From: Gemmatimonadaceae bacterium
Lineage (GTDB): Bacteria; Gemmatimonadota; Gemmatimonadetes; Gemmatimonadales; Gemmatimonadaceae
DNA: 64,000 bases
Assembly: GCA_020851455.1 (NCBI GenBank)
Contig: JADZCT010000020.1
Coordinates: 1-64,000 of the forward strand
Direction: 5' to 3'
Shown: piece after piece, positions 36,191 to 47,662 of the stretch
Layout: each line of letters begins with the position of its first letter
Position numbering within the stretch: the stretch's first letter is position 1
Notes under the pieces: generated by a model
Databases searched by the model: none
Seen by the model: only the letters and a program-made list of their open reading frames with translations
Told to the model about the DNA's origin: nothing
Translations under genes and position numbers: made by a program

Positions 36191-37990
36191 CTACTCGGGA
36201 AGCGGCGGGACGATCATGTTGGCGAGGAACTCATCGCGCGGCAGGAACGGCCAGAGGTCCTCGAGCGGCTTCGACGCCATCGAGCCGTCCGCCCTTCGCA
36301 TCGAGGCGAGACTCGGCGCCCTCGGCTCTTCGCGTGGCGTCATCACTTCGATCACGCACGGGCCGGGGGCGTCGAGCAACTCGCGCACGCGATCCGCAAG
36401 CTCGATGTCGCCGTCGAGGCGGGCGTAAGGAAGCCCGTACGCCCGCACGACGCCATCGAGCGGCGGCAAGGTGACACCGCTCGTGGGGTCTGCGCCGGCC
36501 AAGCGGCCGAAATACCGCGACTGTGACGTGCGGATCGAAGCGTAGCCGTCGTTGTTCAGCACGAAGAGCTTGATCGGCAACTGCAGCCGGCGTATGACCT
36601 CCAGCTCCTGGACGTTCAACTGGAATCCGCCGTCGCCATCCACCGCAATCACGCGGCGGCGGCCGTGTGCAAGGCATGCGCCGATGGTTGCAGGCAAGCC
36701 GTTTCCCATTGCGCCAAGCGCCGTAGTGAGGAAGATGCGCTGGCCTTCCTTCAGGGTCACGGCAAGGCAGAATATCTCGATCCCCGCTCCGCTGCTGCCG
36801 GAAACGATGACGTCGTCAGTTGCCGACGCCGAAGCAATCGCCTCGGCGAGCACGTAGGTGCTTACGCCGGATGGCAGCCCGCGATACTCCGGGAGCACGA
36901 TGGGGTAGCGACCCATCCAGTCACGACAGCGGGCCATCCAGCCCGACCGGTCACGCCTTTCCACCCCTGGAAGCGCCTTGAGCAGCTCTTCGATGAAGGC
37001 CTTTACGTCGGCGCAGACCCCGAGCGCTATTGATGCGCCCATCTTCCCGATTTCCGCCTCGTCCACGTCTACCATCACCTTTCTCGCAGCGCGCGCAAAA
37101 TCGCCCGGCGCGTAGCCAGTAACGACTAGATCGAGCCGTGCGCCAAGCGCAAGCACGAAGTCACTGTTCTGGAGAGCGAAGTTCGCGCCGCGCGGCGCGA
37201 CAGGGCCCGGCCGCCCAACCATCAACGGATGATCGTCTGGTACCATGTCGTGCGCGGGCCACGTCGTGAGCACGGGGACGCCAAGCGCGTCTATGAGCTG
37301 CCGCATCTCACCGCGCGCGTGCCCAAGCCGCACGCCGTTGCCGATCAGGACAACCGGACGCTCCGCAGCATCGAGCAGATCGAGTGTCTCGCGTACGGGC
37401 GCGGCGAGCGCGGTTGCAGCCAGTGACCGCGGCGGGGGTGTGAAGCTTGCCAGTGTATGCTCGTCAATCATCGCGCCCTGCACGTCGAGCGGGATGTCAA
37501 TCCAGACCGGGCCAGGCCGGCCGCTGCGCGCCAGGTGTACCGCCTTTTCCAGATGGAACCGGATGCTCTCAGGCTCGGTCACTGTAACGGCGTACTTCGT
37601 TACAGGCGCAGCCATCGAGACGACATCCACTTCCTGCACACCCATCTGGCGCACTCCGGATGCACCCTTGAGATCGGCGCGTTTCACCTGGCCGGAGATG
37701 ACGAGCACCGGCGTCGAGTCGAGCCATGCCCCGGCGACGCCAGTGAGAGCGTTGGTACCGCCGGGTCCGGTCGTAACGAGGCACACGCCAAGATCGTTTC
37801 TCACCTTGGCATACGACTCGGCCGCCATCGCCGCTGCCTGCTCGTGGACGTTGCAGACGTACTCGATGTCGCCGTTCGCGCCCAGCGAGTCGTTGAGGTG
37901 CATCGCGCCGCCGCCGGTCACCTCGAACACGTGACGCACGCCGAGTCCGGCGACGAACCGGAACACGTAATCAGAGAGCTTGATCGTCAC
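36191..37990 (-). CDS. Thiamine-diphosphate-dependent enzyme (acetolactate synthase-like)
   Basis: NVHEQAAAMAAESYAK, TTGPGGTNALTGVAGAW, GDGGFQLNVQELEVIRRLQLPIKLFVLNN ThDP motif. Confidence 0.92.
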   Translation of the reverse strand: MTIKLSDYVFRFVAGLGVRHVFEVTGGGAMHLNDSLGANGDIEYVCNVHEQAAAMAAESYAKVRNDLGVCLVTTGPGGTNALTGVAGAWLDSTPVLVISGQVKRADLKGASGVRQMGVQEVDVVSMAAPVTKYAVTVTEPESIRFHLEKAVHLARSGRPGPVWIDIPLDVQGAMIDEHTLASFTPPPRSLAATALAAPVRETLDLLDAAERPVVLIGNGVRLGHARGEMRQLIDALGVPVLTTWPAHDMVPDDHPLMVGRPGPVAPRGANFALQNSDFVLALGARLDLVVTGYAPGDFARAARKVMVDVDEAEIGKMGASIALGVCADVKAFIEELLKALPGVERRDRSGWMARCRDWMGRYPIVLPEYRGLPSGVSTYVLAEAIASASATDDVIVSGSSGAGIEIFCLAVTLKEGQRIFLTTALGAMGNGLPATIGACLAHGRRRVIAVDGDGGFQLNVQELEVIRRLQLPIKLFVLNNDGYASIRTSQSRYFGRLAGADPTSGVTLPPLDGVVRAYGLPYARLDGDIELADRVRELLDAPGPCVIEVMTPREEPRAPSLASMRRADGSMASKPLEDLWPFLPRDEFLANMIVPPLPE

Positions 37991-40305
37991 GCGCTGGTAT
38001 CCGGGAGGTGCTCGCCGCTCGCGTAGTCAACGAGACGGCGGTCGGCGTCAACGATCGGCATGACGCGGGTCCTCCCCGGAAGCTTCGCCTCGAGCTCAGA
38101 GGGCTGCATCCCGACGACTCCCGCGGAGAAATCCCGGGTCATTACGTCTCTTACGAGCGCGTGCAGCCCGAATCCGCGGACGAACGCATGTCGCACATCG
38201 CCATCGGTCAGGACACCCACGACGCGGCGGTCCTGATCAACGACGAACACGATTCCCATGCGGTTTGCATCCATCGCGCGAAGCGCGGCGAAGATCGTTG
38301 CCCCGTCTGGTACCGTGAGGGCTGCAAGGTCCGCGCGGGCGCGCCGCTCGGACGGGCGGCGAAGCGCATCGCCTGCCCAGTGGATATCCGTGAGATGGTC
38401 GAGCGCGACCCGGAAACCCTCGCCCGTGTCGTGATGCCCCATCCATATCTCCGGCACCATCGTGCAGCCACCAGCCATGAGGGGCGGGAGCACGTCCACG
38501 AAGTTCACGTTCCCTTCGCCGATCTGCAGTCCCTCGCCCGAAGTTCCGGCGCCGTCGCTCACGTGGAGGTGGCGAACCCAGGGCGCGACTGCCTGCGCAA
38601 ACTCAACCAGAGCTGCGCCGCTCCGCGCGCACTCCAGCGCAGCGTGCGAGACATCGAAGCACAACCCCAGCCCCGACTCCTGGCACAGCTGCACGGTGCT
38701 GGCGGCGTCGCAGAGGACGTGGCCGAACCAGCGGCCGCCGAAGTACCACGGATAGGGCGGCAGGTTCTCCAGCAGCAGGTCCACGCCCTCGGTGTCGAGC
38801 TCGCGGAGTGCTGCAAGCAACCTGCGCGCGGCGGCCGCAGAATCGTATCCACCGGGCTTTTGCGACATCCCGCCGACGTGCACTACGATCTTCGGTCCGC
38901 GTGGGAACAACGCCGTGTCGAGATGGAAATGCGGCGCCATTGCTCGGGTGAGATCTATGGTCTTCTGGATCCGCGCGACGGAAAGCGAGCGCTGTGCGTC
39001 GGCGGCGGCGCACAAGTCAACAAGAGTCTCGTGCGCGTACTCGGGAGCGTGGACGACCAGTCCGTATGACTTGTCGCCGGCGGCATACGCCACAGCCCCC
39101 GCATCGAGGTCGCGGTCGCTCACGTGAAATTCGATGAAGCGCATGCCGAGCGGAGCGAACCTCGCTTCGAGCGGCGCGAGGTCGAGGAATCGCGCCACGA
39201 CACCCCATGCCGCGCCGGTGTCAATCGGGCGAGTCTCGCGCGGCGTCGCGCGCGCGTCCACGATGTCGTGCGGCAGGAACATCTCGTCGGCGCCGACGTC
39301 GCGGGGGAGCGACCGTCCGACGATCTGATCAACAAGCTGCGGCGACAGGCCCAGCCCCGGGCTCTTGCTCGTGACCATCGCGCGAGTGATTGGAGTGCCG
39401 GCCGGAATTGCGCGCGCCGCTACCAGACTCTTGGCCAGGGCGCGCCTGTTGAGCATCTCACCGCGCGTCATCCACCTGTTCGGCGCGCCGAGCGAAAGCT
39501 CAACCTCGCGCACCGCGCGCACCTGCGCTGCAAACTCCGCCGGTTCGAGGCTTGCCTTGTGGTCGGGCCCCCTCATCGTCCGGTCGAGCGTCACATGACG
39601 CTCGAGGAGCCGGGCGCCCATTGCGACCGCGGCGAGCGAGATTGCCGTTCCCGTGTCATGCCCGGAGTAGCCCACCGGACGACCGCTCCACTCACGGAGC
39701 GTAAGCATGAAGCGAAGGTTCACTTCCTCGGGTGCGGCCGGGTAGGTGCTCACGCAGTGAAACAGCCCATACTCCGCATTGAGCGTTTCGAGGAACGCAA
39801 GCGTGCGGCGAATCTCGTCCTCTGTGCTCATGCCCGTGCTCACGAGCAGCGGCTTGCCCGTAGCCGCAACGTGCTCGATGAGCGGAAAGTTCGTCATGTC
39901 CGGCGAGCCGATCTTGTACCCGTCGAGATTCATTGTCTCGAGAAAATCAACGCTCGCGCGATCCCAGGGGGTGCACATGAACGTGACGCCGCGGGCGATG
40001 CAGTACGCGTGCAGATCCCGAAAGGCGTCGTCTGGCAGTTCAAACTCGACGAGCAACGGGACCAGGTACTGCAGCCCCTGCTCACCGTGCCGCGGCTGGT
40101 CGAGTATCTCCCTGCGGTAGGTCTCGGTCAACTTCCGCTTCTGGAACTTGACAGCGTCGGCGCCAGCCTCGACGGCCGCGTCAACGAGGCGCTTGGCTAT
40201 TCCAAGATCGCCGTTGTGGTTCACGCCAATCTCGGCGATCACGTAGCACGGTTCATTCGGGCCGATACGCCGGCCGCCTATCGTGAGGTGCCGTTCGCGC
40301 GACAT
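37987..40305 (-). CDS. NeuB-type synthase - SAF - sugar isomerase (TIM barrel) - CBS fusion protein
   Basis: CYVIAEIGVNHNGDLGIAKRLVDAAVEAGADAVKFQ (NeuB), RALAKSLVAARAIPAGTPITRAMVTSKSPG (SAF), LCFDVSHAALECARSG...EIWMGHHDTG (AP-endo-2-like), TIFAALRAMDANRMGIVFVVDQDRRVVGVLTDGDVRHAF (CBS). Start set at 40305. Confidence 0.88.
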   Translation of the reverse strand: MSRERHLTIGGRRIGPNEPCYVIAEIGVNHNGDLGIAKRLVDAAVEAGADAVKFQKRKLTETYRREILDQPRHGEQGLQYLVPLLVEFELPDDAFRDLHAYCIARGVTFMCTPWDRASVDFLETMNLDGYKIGSPDMTNFPLIEHVAATGKPLLVSTGMSTEDEIRRTLAFLETLNAEYGLFHCVSTYPAAPEEVNLRFMLTLREWSGRPVGYSGHDTGTAISLAAVAMGARLLERHVTLDRTMRGPDHKASLEPAEFAAQVRAVREVELSLGAPNRWMTRGEMLNRRALAKSLVAARAIPAGTPITRAMVTSKSPGLGLSPQLVDQIVGRSLPRDVGADEMFLPHDIVDARATPRETRPIDTGAAWGVVARFLDLAPLEARFAPLGMRFIEFHVSDRDLDAGAVAYAAGDKSYGLVVHAPEYAHETLVDLCAAADAQRSLSVARIQKTIDLTRAMAPHFHLDTALFPRGPKIVVHVGGMSQKPGGYDSAAAARRLLAALRELDTEGVDLLLENLPPYPWYFGGRWFGHVLCDAASTVQLCQESGLGLCFDVSHAALECARSGAALVEFAQAVAPWVRHLHVSDGAGTSGEGLQIGEGNVNFVDVLPPLMAGGCTMVPEIWMGHHDTGEGFRVALDHLTDIHWAGDALRRPSERRARADLAALTVPDGATIFAALRAMDANRMGIVFVVDQDRRVVGVLTDGDVRHAFVRGFGLHALVRDVMTRDFSAGVVGMQPSELEAKLPGRTRVMPIVDADRRLVDYASGEHLPDTSA

Positions 40306-41342
40306 CACTGGCGCCACCACGCGATGGTTCGCGCGACAGCATCGTCGAATGGAATCCACACGCTTACGCCAAGCCCGGCGCGCGCGCGGGCGATATCGGG
40401 TACGAACCGCGCGGCCTTGGCGCCTGGCACTGGCTCGGCACGGCGGACGATACCGGCGCTCGATGCCGCGCACACCGCTACGCGCGCTGCCGCCGCATCT
40501 ATCGTCATGGCCTCGTCGGAGCCGACGTTGTAGGCGCTCCCGGGGACTCCATGCGCCAAGATCATCCAGCACCACGCGGCAAGATCGGCGGCGTACATCC
40601 ACGACCGTACCGGCGTGCCGTCACCGCTGATCTCGATCGGCTTGCCTGCCAGCACTGCCCCAATGAAGTTGCCAATGGCATATGTGCCATCGAGCACCAG
40701 GCGTGGACCGACCAGCGCGAACCCCCGCGCCGCCACGAACGCCGTCCCGCGCTTCACAGACTCAAGGCCACGGCGCTCAGCCGCAAGCTTCGCGGCGCCA
40801 AACCGCTGAGCGGGAACCAGCGGGTTCGCCTCGCCGGCATACGTCTCGGGGATACGATCGAGGTCCGGTGGCTGCGGCCCGTAAACAGACCCTGAACTCA
40901 TCTGCAGAAATCGCACGCCGCCCACACGCTCCGACTCAGACAGCAGGTTGGCCGTGCCTGTCACGATCATGTCCGCAATGCGCTCGGGATTGCCGGCGTT
41001 CTCGGCCGGTGTCGCAGCGGAAGCGCAATGCACCACATGAGTGAACCGGGCCGGCAGGCGAACCGTCCGCACGTCGCCTTCCACGACGGCCACGCGAGGT
41101 GCGCCGGCAAGATACGGAAAGCGCGCGCGAAACGCGCTGGCGTCGCGTACCACCGCGGTGACCGCCACGCCAAGCGATTGAGCCCGGCTGGCGTACAGGA
41201 GAGTCTCGGTCATCCAGCTGCCGACGAACCCGTTGGCGCCGGTGATGACAACGTGCGCCCCGCGCAACCCCGGCCAGGCGCGCCTTGCACTCTCGAGCAC
41301 GTGACCCAGGTCGTCCTGGGCAAGCTCACGTACGCGCACCAT
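40305..41342 (-). CDS. NAD(P)-dependent epimerase/dehydratase (extended SDR)
   Basis: [33 protein letters not shown]; the YxxxK position reads FGAAK. Confidence 0.85.
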   Translation of the reverse strand: MVRVRELAQDDLGHVLESARRAWPGLRGAHVVITGANGFVGSWMTETLLYASRAQSLGVAVTAVVRDASAFRARFPYLAGAPRVAVVEGDVRTVRLPARFTHVVHCASAATPAENAGNPERIADMIVTGTANLLSESERVGGVRFLQMSSGSVYGPQPPDLDRIPETYAGEANPLVPAQRFGAAKLAAERRGLESVKRGTAFVAARGFALVGPRLVLDGTYAIGNFIGAVLAGKPIEISGDGTPVRSWMYAADLAAWCWMILAHGVPGSAYNVGSDEAMTIDAAAARVAVCAASSAGIVRRAEPVPGAKAARFVPDIARARAGLGVSVWIPFDDAVARTIAWWRQ

Positions 41343-42684
41343 CCCTCACGAAGGCATGCATGCTCTTCGACACCCAGACCAGCATCTCCTCCGTCAGCCC
41401 CGGATAACAGCCGATCCAGAGCGTACCGTGCATCACCTGATCCGACCGCGCCAGATCACCCGCCACACGGTACGTGAGCCCTTCATAGGCCGGCTGTCGC
41501 GTGAGATTTCCGCCAAAGAGCAGCCGGGTCGCGATCTTCCGGCCTTCGAGGAACTGAACAAGGGCATTGCGGTCGAACGGAGCGCCTTCGCGAACGCGCA
41601 TCGGGAACCCGAACCAGCTCGGTTCGGCCTTCGGGTGCACCGCGGCAAACTCGAATACATCATCGAGGTCAGCCAGCGCTGCGCGTAGGGTTTCATAGTT
41701 GCGATTGCGCGCCGCTATGAACGCCGGAAGCCGCTGGAGCTGCGCAAGCCCGATCGCCGCCTGCATGTCCGTGGCCTTCAGGTTGTAGCCGACGTGCGAG
41801 TAGATGTACTTGTGATCGTACCCGAACGGCAGCTGCCCCAACTGCCACCCGAAGCGCTTCCCGCAGGTGTTCTCCTTCCCGGGAGCGCACCAGCAATCGC
41901 GGCCCCAGTCACGGTACGACTCGACTATCCGCTTCCACTTCGGCTTGTGCGCAAGCACCGCGCCGCCCTCGCCCATGGTGATGTGGTGCGCGGGATAGAA
42001 GCTCGCGGTCGCGAGGTCGCCAAAGGTGCCCACCGACCTGCCGTCGAATTTCGCACCGACGGCGTCACAGCAATCTTCCACGACGAACAGGTCGTGCTCC
42101 TTCGCAAACGCGGCCACCGCGCCGATGTCGTAAGGGTTGCCGAGCGGGTGAGCCAGTACGATCGCGCGAGTCCTCGGCGAGAGCGCATCATCCAGCCGCG
42201 AAACGTCAATGCCGTAGCCTGGAAGTTCGACGTCCACGAACACGGGCACGAGCCGATTCTGGAAGATCGGGTTAACGGTCGTCGGGAAGCCCGCCGCGAC
42301 AGTGATCACCTCGTCGCCCGGCTTCAGCTCGCGGCCATCCAGCATCGGCGAGCAGAGCGCGCTAACCGCAAGCAGGTTCGCGCTCGACCCGGAGTTCACG
42401 AGCATCGCATGGCGCGCACTCATGACGCTGGCGAACTCCCGCTCGAACTTCTCCGCATACGGGCCCGCGGTAAGCCAGAAGTCGAGGGATGCCTCGACGA
42501 GTTGTTGAAGCTCTTCGGCGCCGAACACGCGCCCCGACACGGGGACGGGCGTCACCCCGGGCAAGAACGACCCGGGTGCGAACGCAAGCTCATGGTACTC
42601 CGCGACGAGCGCCTTGATCTGCTCGCGCAGTGTCGCTGCACCCCTTGCCACGTCCGTCATCTCACTGCGCCGAGAGGAACTCAC
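41326..42684 (-). CDS. rfbH: CDP-4-keto-6-deoxyglucose-3-dehydrase (E1; DegT/AHBA family, Fe-S)
   Basis: [14 protein letters not shown] (His replacing the PLP lysine) and a C-X57-C-X1-C-X7-C arrangement. Confidence 0.92.
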   Translation of the reverse strand: MSSSRRSEMTDVARGAATLREQIKALVAEYHELAFAPGSFLPGVTPVPVSGRVFGAEELQQLVEASLDFWLTAGPYAEKFEREFASVMSARHAMLVNSGSSANLLAVSALCSPMLDGRELKPGDEVITVAAGFPTTVNPIFQNRLVPVFVDVELPGYGIDVSRLDDALSPRTRAIVLAHPLGNPYDIGAVAAFAKEHDLFVVEDCCDAVGAKFDGRSVGTFGDLATASFYPAHHITMGEGGAVLAHKPKWKRIVESYRDWGRDCWCAPGKENTCGKRFGWQLGQLPFGYDHKYIYSHVGYNLKATDMQAAIGLAQLQRLPAFIAARNRNYETLRAALADLDDVFEFAAVHPKAEPSWFGFPMRVREGAPFDRNALVQFLEGRKIATRLLFGGNLTRQPAYEGLTYRVAGDLARSDQVMHGTLWIGCYPGLTEEMLVWVSKSMHAFVRDGART

Positions 42685-43678
42685 CGTACCACGCGATGGT
42701 CCGGTCGAGCCCTTCCTCGATGGTGAACTCCGGCTTCCAGCCGAGCACCTTGCGCGCCTTTGCGGCGCTGAGCCACTGGTGCCTGATCTCGTGCCTCGCC
42801 TCCGCGCGAACGTCCGGCACGAGCTGCGAGCGCATGCGAGCGAGGATCTTTCCGGTCAGCGCGAGCACGTCGAGCTGCAACTCGTTGGAGAAGTTGAATG
42901 CTTCTCCGCGCAACTCGGGTCGCACGTGCAGCTCTTCCGCGAGCCGCATGTATGCCGCCGCGCCGTCTTCGACGTAGAAGTAGTCCCGTATGAGCGTGCC
43001 GTCCGAGCGAATCACCGGACGCTCGCCACGAAAGGCCGACCGGATCGTGCCCGGCACGAGCCTGTTCCAGTTGAGGTCGCCGCCACCGTAGAAGTTGCCA
43101 CAGCGCGTTATCGCGACAGGTACGCCGAACGTCACCGCGTACATCCGCGCCACGATGTCGGCGCATGACTTGCTCGCGTCGTACGGATGCTCGCCGCGAA
43201 GCGGCGCTGTCTCGTCGTAGGGAAGTTGCTCGTGGTCGCCGTACGCCTTGTCGCTCGATGCCGTGACTACCGCCTTCACCAGCGGGCTCCGGCGCACGGC
43301 GTCGAGCAGCGCCCATGTGCCGCGGATATTGGAATCCAGCGTGGAAACAGGGTTCCTGTTGGCAACGCCAACGATCGTCTGCGCGGCAAGGTGAAACACA
43401 GTGTCAATCTCGTACTCGGCCAGTGCTCGCTCCAGCAGCGCCTGGCTGCGCGCATCGCCCCGGACGAGCGTGACGCGCGAAAGAAGGTCGCTCGAGAGCA
43501 GCACGCTCTGAGGCACCCAGTCGCGAACCAGCGCGACCACATCCGCGCCGCCCCCAACCAGCCGCCGTACGAGCCAGCCGCCAAGCAGGCCCGTCGCGCC
43601 GGTGACGAACACCCTGCGATCGCGCCAGAACGACGACGCTCTGCGTCCTGGCGTTCCAGCCTTGCGGGTAGCGTTCAC
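42662..43678 (-). CDS. rfbG: CDP-glucose 4,6-dehydratase-like SDR (GTG start)
   Basis: [57 protein letters not shown]. Confidence 0.9.
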   Translation of the reverse strand: MNATRKAGTPGRRASSFWRDRRVFVTGATGLLGGWLVRRLVGGGADVVALVRDWVPQSVLLSSDLLSRVTLVRGDARSQALLERALAEYEIDTVFHLAAQTIVGVANRNPVSTLDSNIRGTWALLDAVRRSPLVKAVVTASSDKAYGDHEQLPYDETAPLRGEHPYDASKSCADIVARMYAVTFGVPVAITRCGNFYGGGDLNWNRLVPGTIRSAFRGERPVIRSDGTLIRDYFYVEDGAAAYMRLAEELHVRPELRGEAFNFSNELQLDVLALTGKILARMRSQLVPDVRAEARHEIRHQWLSAAKARKVLGWKPEFTIEEGLDRTIAWYGEFLSAQ

Positions 43679-44442
43679 CGAACCTTCCACGGCGCCTGCC
43701 CGCCAGCCCACAGCGCCTCGAGCATATTCATGTCTCGCAGCGTATCCATCGGCGCCCAGAATCCTTCGTGGCGGTATGCGCGCAACTGGTCTTCCACGGC
43801 AAGCCGTTCCAGCGGGGCTTGCTCCCACGCAGTATCGTCGCCCTCGATGTAATCGAGCACGTTCGGTTCCAGGACGAAGAACCCGCCGTTGACCCAGCCC
43901 GCGCTGGTCTGCGATTTCTCGGCGAAGGCCGCCACGCGGTCGCCGTCGAGCTCCAGTCCGCCAAACCGCGCCGCCGGCCGCACCGCGGTAACCGTTGCAA
44001 GCCGCCCGTGCGCGCGGTGGAATGCGATGACCTTTGAGAGGTCAACGTCGCTGACCCCGTCGCCATAGGTGAGGCAGAACGTCTCGTTGCCGATCCAGCG
44101 CTTCAGCCGGCGAATCCGCCCTCCCGTCTGCGTCTTCAGTCCCGTGTCAATCATCGAGACGGTCCAGTCCTCGGAGAGTACGCCGTGCGTGGAGACGCTC
44201 CCGTCCGCGATGTGGACGGTGACGTCGCGTGATACCTGGTGATACCGGAGAAAGTACTCCCGCACAATGTCGGCCTTGTATCCAAGGGCCAGAATGAACT
44301 CCGAAAGGCCGTGGTGCGCATACATGTGCATGATATGCCATAGCATTGGCCGGCCACCGATCTCGACCATCGGCTTGGGACGCGTGGCCGTCTCTTCCGC
44401 AAGGCGCGTGCCGAGTCCGCCGGCAAGGATGACGACCTTCAT
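43675..44442 (-). CDS. rfbF: Glucose-1-phosphate cytidylyltransferase
   Basis: [75 protein letters not shown]. Confidence 0.95.
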   Translation of the reverse strand: MKVVILAGGLGTRLAEETATRPKPMVEIGGRPMLWHIMHMYAHHGLSEFILALGYKADIVREYFLRYHQVSRDVTVHIADGSVSTHGVLSEDWTVSMIDTGLKTQTGGRIRRLKRWIGNETFCLTYGDGVSDVDLSKVIAFHRAHGRLATVTAVRPAARFGGLELDGDRVAAFAEKSQTSAGWVNGGFFVLEPNVLDYIEGDDTAWEQAPLERLAVEDQLRAYRHEGFWAPMDTLRDMNMLEALWAGGQAPWKVR

Positions 44443-44477
44443 GCGCTGGCCGCCAGGGGTGAGTGTGGGCATCGTGT

Positions 44478-46133
44478 TCAAGGTAGCACGGACGGCACTT
44501 CGCGACGAACCAGCCGCCGGGCCACGAGCCGTTGGCTGCCGGAGGTCACGATTACGGAGTCTGCAACGGAATAAACCGGCAGGAGCGTCCCAAGCGCATG
44601 GTCGTCGTAGGCATGATTCGAGAAGTCGAGGAGCCACGCCCCCGGCGACCGTCGCGCGGCAATGTCCACCTCGTCGGCGTACACCGGCGAGAACACGCCC
44701 CGGCGCTCCATGGTTCTGTGCAGCGTCGCGGCGTCGAGCTGGCTCCAGATATTCCATCGTACGGTGCGTGGCGCGCCAATCACCGTGGAATCCGTCGGGC
44801 GAATACGGTCGAACAACGCGTTCTGCACGCGGTGGTAGTCAACGAACTCGATGTTGTACACGAGCTGGTCTCGGCCAGGGCCGCCGGACTCGCCGGTAAA
44901 CGACGTCATCGCGTACATGCGCCTCACTCCTGCATCGAAGGTGCCATACATGGCGCGTGACAGCGGGTCTGCCGACCGGTAGTCGCCCAGGAGGAACAAC
45001 GCGATGATCGCGGCGAACGCCGCCTGACGCGCGCGTAGGCCGATGCCGAGCCGGACGAGGGATGCGTAGCTCAGCGCCAGGAAGAGCGGGTACAGTACTG
45101 CGAAATACCGGACGTTGGTCCAGGTTCTGAAGCTCGTCAACAGGTACGTCAGGACGAGGGTCAGCGCGATGAACGGACCGAGCAAGGCCCCGTCCGCACC
45201 AGGCACGGCCCGCGCGGCCCTGCGCCGCACCGTTCGGGTAACCCCTGTTGCCGCGTCACACGCCACTGGCAGCCACGCAACCCACATGAAAGAGAGCACA
45301 CCCAGCCCGGCGGCGTAGCTGAGGAATATCGGGTCGCTGAAGTTGAAGAACACGAAGCCGTCGGCCGTACTCTCCTGCCAGCCGTGCTTCCAGATGGCAG
45401 GGTCCGCGTGGGTCGCACCGTACGCGAGGACGTACGCCAGGAAGAGAACGAGGGGCAGGGAAAGCACGGCTCCCCGCCTTGCGACCATCCCGATCCGCGC
45501 CCGCAGCGTCCGGCCGGCCCTCAGGTGTTCCGCGAGCAGCGTAGCGCCAACCGCGAGGCCGTACGCGGCAACACCCGTCTCCTTCGAGAAGCAGAGAAGC
45601 ACGCCACCTATAAGCGCGATGCCCGCGGCAGACGCACCGGAGCTCAGCAGGGCCGCCAACGTCACGTAGAAGAACACATACACGCCAAAGTCCACGTTTG
45701 GCTGCAGCATCGTCGAGACAACCACAGGCTGCACTGCGGCGGCAATCGCCACGAGGTCGAGTGCGCCGGAGTGCTCCCTCGCCGGGAACACGCGCGCGAG
45801 CACGATTCGGAAGGCAGCCGCCGCGACAATTCCCAGCACGAGATTCGTCGCATTCATTACCGCCATGCTGCCGGGCGCGAACAGTTGCGGAACGACCAGC
45901 ACCGCCGCCCAGCCCTGCGACGGATGGTTTGCGCAGCGGAGCGATTCGAGGGTGACGCCTGAGAACGCCGCCTCGAACACGCAGTTCGCGTACACCCGGC
46001 CGTCCCAGAGGGGCACGTAATCCAGCAATGGAACGATCATGACAGCGAGGATCGCAGCGGCTGCGCCGATTGCAACGACCCGGCCTCGCGCGAACGGCCA
46101 GGCGATGGCCCGATCCTGCCCGAGTGGATTCAT
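44478..46133 (-). CDS. Polytopic membrane protein, putative glycosyltransferase (GT-C like)
   Basis: Multiple TM; cluster context; start overlaps the upstream stop. Confidence 0.6.
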   Translation of the reverse strand: MNPLGQDRAIAWPFARGRVVAIGAAAAILAVMIVPLLDYVPLWDGRVYANCVFEAAFSGVTLESLRCANHPSQGWAAVLVVPQLFAPGSMAVMNATNLVLGIVAAAAFRIVLARVFPAREHSGALDLVAIAAAVQPVVVSTMLQPNVDFGVYVFFYVTLAALLSSGASAAGIALIGGVLLCFSKETGVAAYGLAVGATLLAEHLRAGRTLRARIGMVARRGAVLSLPLVLFLAYVLAYGATHADPAIWKHGWQESTADGFVFFNFSDPIFLSYAAGLGVLSFMWVAWLPVACDAATGVTRTVRRRAARAVPGADGALLGPFIALTLVLTYLLTSFRTWTNVRYFAVLYPLFLALSYASLVRLGIGLRARQAAFAAIIALFLLGDYRSADPLSRAMYGTFDAGVRRMYAMTSFTGESGGPGRDQLVYNIEFVDYHRVQNALFDRIRPTDSTVIGAPRTVRWNIWSQLDAATLHRTMERRGVFSPVYADEVDIAARRSPGAWLLDFSNHAYDDHALGTLLPVYSVADSVIVTSGSQRLVARRLVRREVPSVLP

Positions 46134-47662
46134 CGGGAAATCTCCCGGAACTCGCCGGATTTCTCGTCGTACAGATAGGCAGCACGGCCCGGCGCCGCAG
46201 TCATGAGGTCGAGGTCCGAGGTGCCGCGATCGTGCACGATCCACGACACGGCGTCGTCGGGCACACCGTCGTTGGCAACGAGCGAGATGTGCATGTTGCG
46301 CCCATCCGCGTACCGCACGAAGACGATGTTGGGCTTGAGCGGAAGACGCTCGACTGCCGCTCGAAATGCATAGGTGTGCGACGCCACGCGCGCCAGAATG
46401 TCACGTGCGATTTCAACGTCCCGCGCGACGAGTCCCGCAGCGACTGCAAGGAGCACCGCCGGGAAGGTGCGCGCGATACCATGCGGCATGGGTGCCGGGA
46501 GCAGCTTGCGCGCGCCGACGGCCGCGCGCCGCACCCCCAGCGCGGTGATGAACGCGACGGCGGGGAATGCCTCGAGGTAGTAGATCGTCCAGTCAGGCGT
46601 ATGCGCCTGCGTCACATACGCAAGCACGAGCAGCACGCCTGTGCCAATCGCGAACCAGCCCGCTGGACCTGCGACCGCCAGTCCGATCGCGAATGCAACC
46701 GCGAACGGCAGCCGCCAGCCAGCGAATACGTCGCGCAGCAGGAAGCCACCGCGCTGGGCGAACGTTCTCCATGCCGGTGCCCGCGCCTGCTCTGCCTTGA
46801 TGTCGCGCAGGAAGCCGCGCACGCGCTCCATCTCGGGCGGCAGCGCGCGCTCGGGAGGCGTGTCGCGCACCGTGTAGCCGGGAACGTCGAACGGCAGGTA
46901 CTGCCTCGTGTAGAGGCCCAGAGGTGTCACGCGCCAGTCGCCGGTAACCCGCGCGCTCCACAGCGGCAGGATGCCGAGCACCGCAGTCCCGACTGCGACG
47001 CCAAGGGCGAGCTGCCGCCAGGCACGCATCCGCGCCACGTCGCGCAGCACGACGACGCCAACCGGGATGGCGAAGACGAACATCGTTGGCGGGCGGGTGA
47101 TCGCGCCCCATCCAACAATTGCCGCAAGCGCTGCCATCCACCACGGTCGGCGCGTCTCGCGCCATGCAATGAGCGCCCACCAGGCAGCCAGCCACGCCAC
47201 GGAAGTCGTCACCTCCGAGAAGTAGCTGGCCCGGAATCGCAGGTTGCCGAACGTGCTCACCCAGAGGGCAAACGTGACCGCTGCGACGCCGGCGCCGGCC
47301 ACGCGGCGTGCCAGCAAGAAGACGAGCGCACCGGCAACACCGCTAAGCAGGATGGGCACGAGCGCCGGCAGCCCCACGGCGAATCCCGCCGCGATCGCCA
47401 TGGCGTGACCCGGCCAGTACTTCGCCGCGAACACCGGCACGACGAGCACATACATCTGCTCGAAGAACTCCGGGTGCGGCGGCGAGGGCACCGTCCAGCG
47501 CAACGCGGCGTACTGCCCAGCCTGTGTCCAGTACGCCCATTCGTCATGGAGAATCGGCCACGCACGCAACGACTCCCACGTAACCCACACGCAGGCGGTC
47601 GCCACGGCGCCAAAGAACCACGGCGCCCAGCGCGACTCCAGCCACGCGGCAGGGCGCGTCAC
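46130..47662 (-). CDS. Polytopic membrane protein, putative ArnT/PMT-like glycosyltransferase
   Basis: Multiple [20 protein letters not shown] resembles the acidic first loop of GT-C enzymes. Confidence 0.65.
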   Translation of the reverse strand: MTRPAAWLESRWAPWFFGAVATACVWVTWESLRAWPILHDEWAYWTQAGQYAALRWTVPSPPHPEFFEQMYVLVVPVFAAKYWPGHAMAIAAGFAVGLPALVPILLSGVAGALVFLLARRVAGAGVAAVTFALWVSTFGNLRFRASYFSEVTTSVAWLAAWWALIAWRETRRPWWMAALAAIVGWGAITRPPTMFVFAIPVGVVVLRDVARMRAWRQLALGVAVGTAVLGILPLWSARVTGDWRVTPLGLYTRQYLPFDVPGYTVRDTPPERALPPEMERVRGFLRDIKAEQARAPAWRTFAQRGGFLLRDVFAGWRLPFAVAFAIGLAVAGPAGWFAIGTGVLLVLAYVTQAHTPDWTIYYLEAFPAVAFITALGVRRAAVGARKLLPAPMPHGIARTFPAVLLAVAAGLVARDVEIARDILARVASHTYAFRAAVERLPLKPNIVFVRYADGRNMHISLVANDGVPDDAVSWIVHDRGTSDLDLMTAAPGRAAYLYDEKSGEFREISR

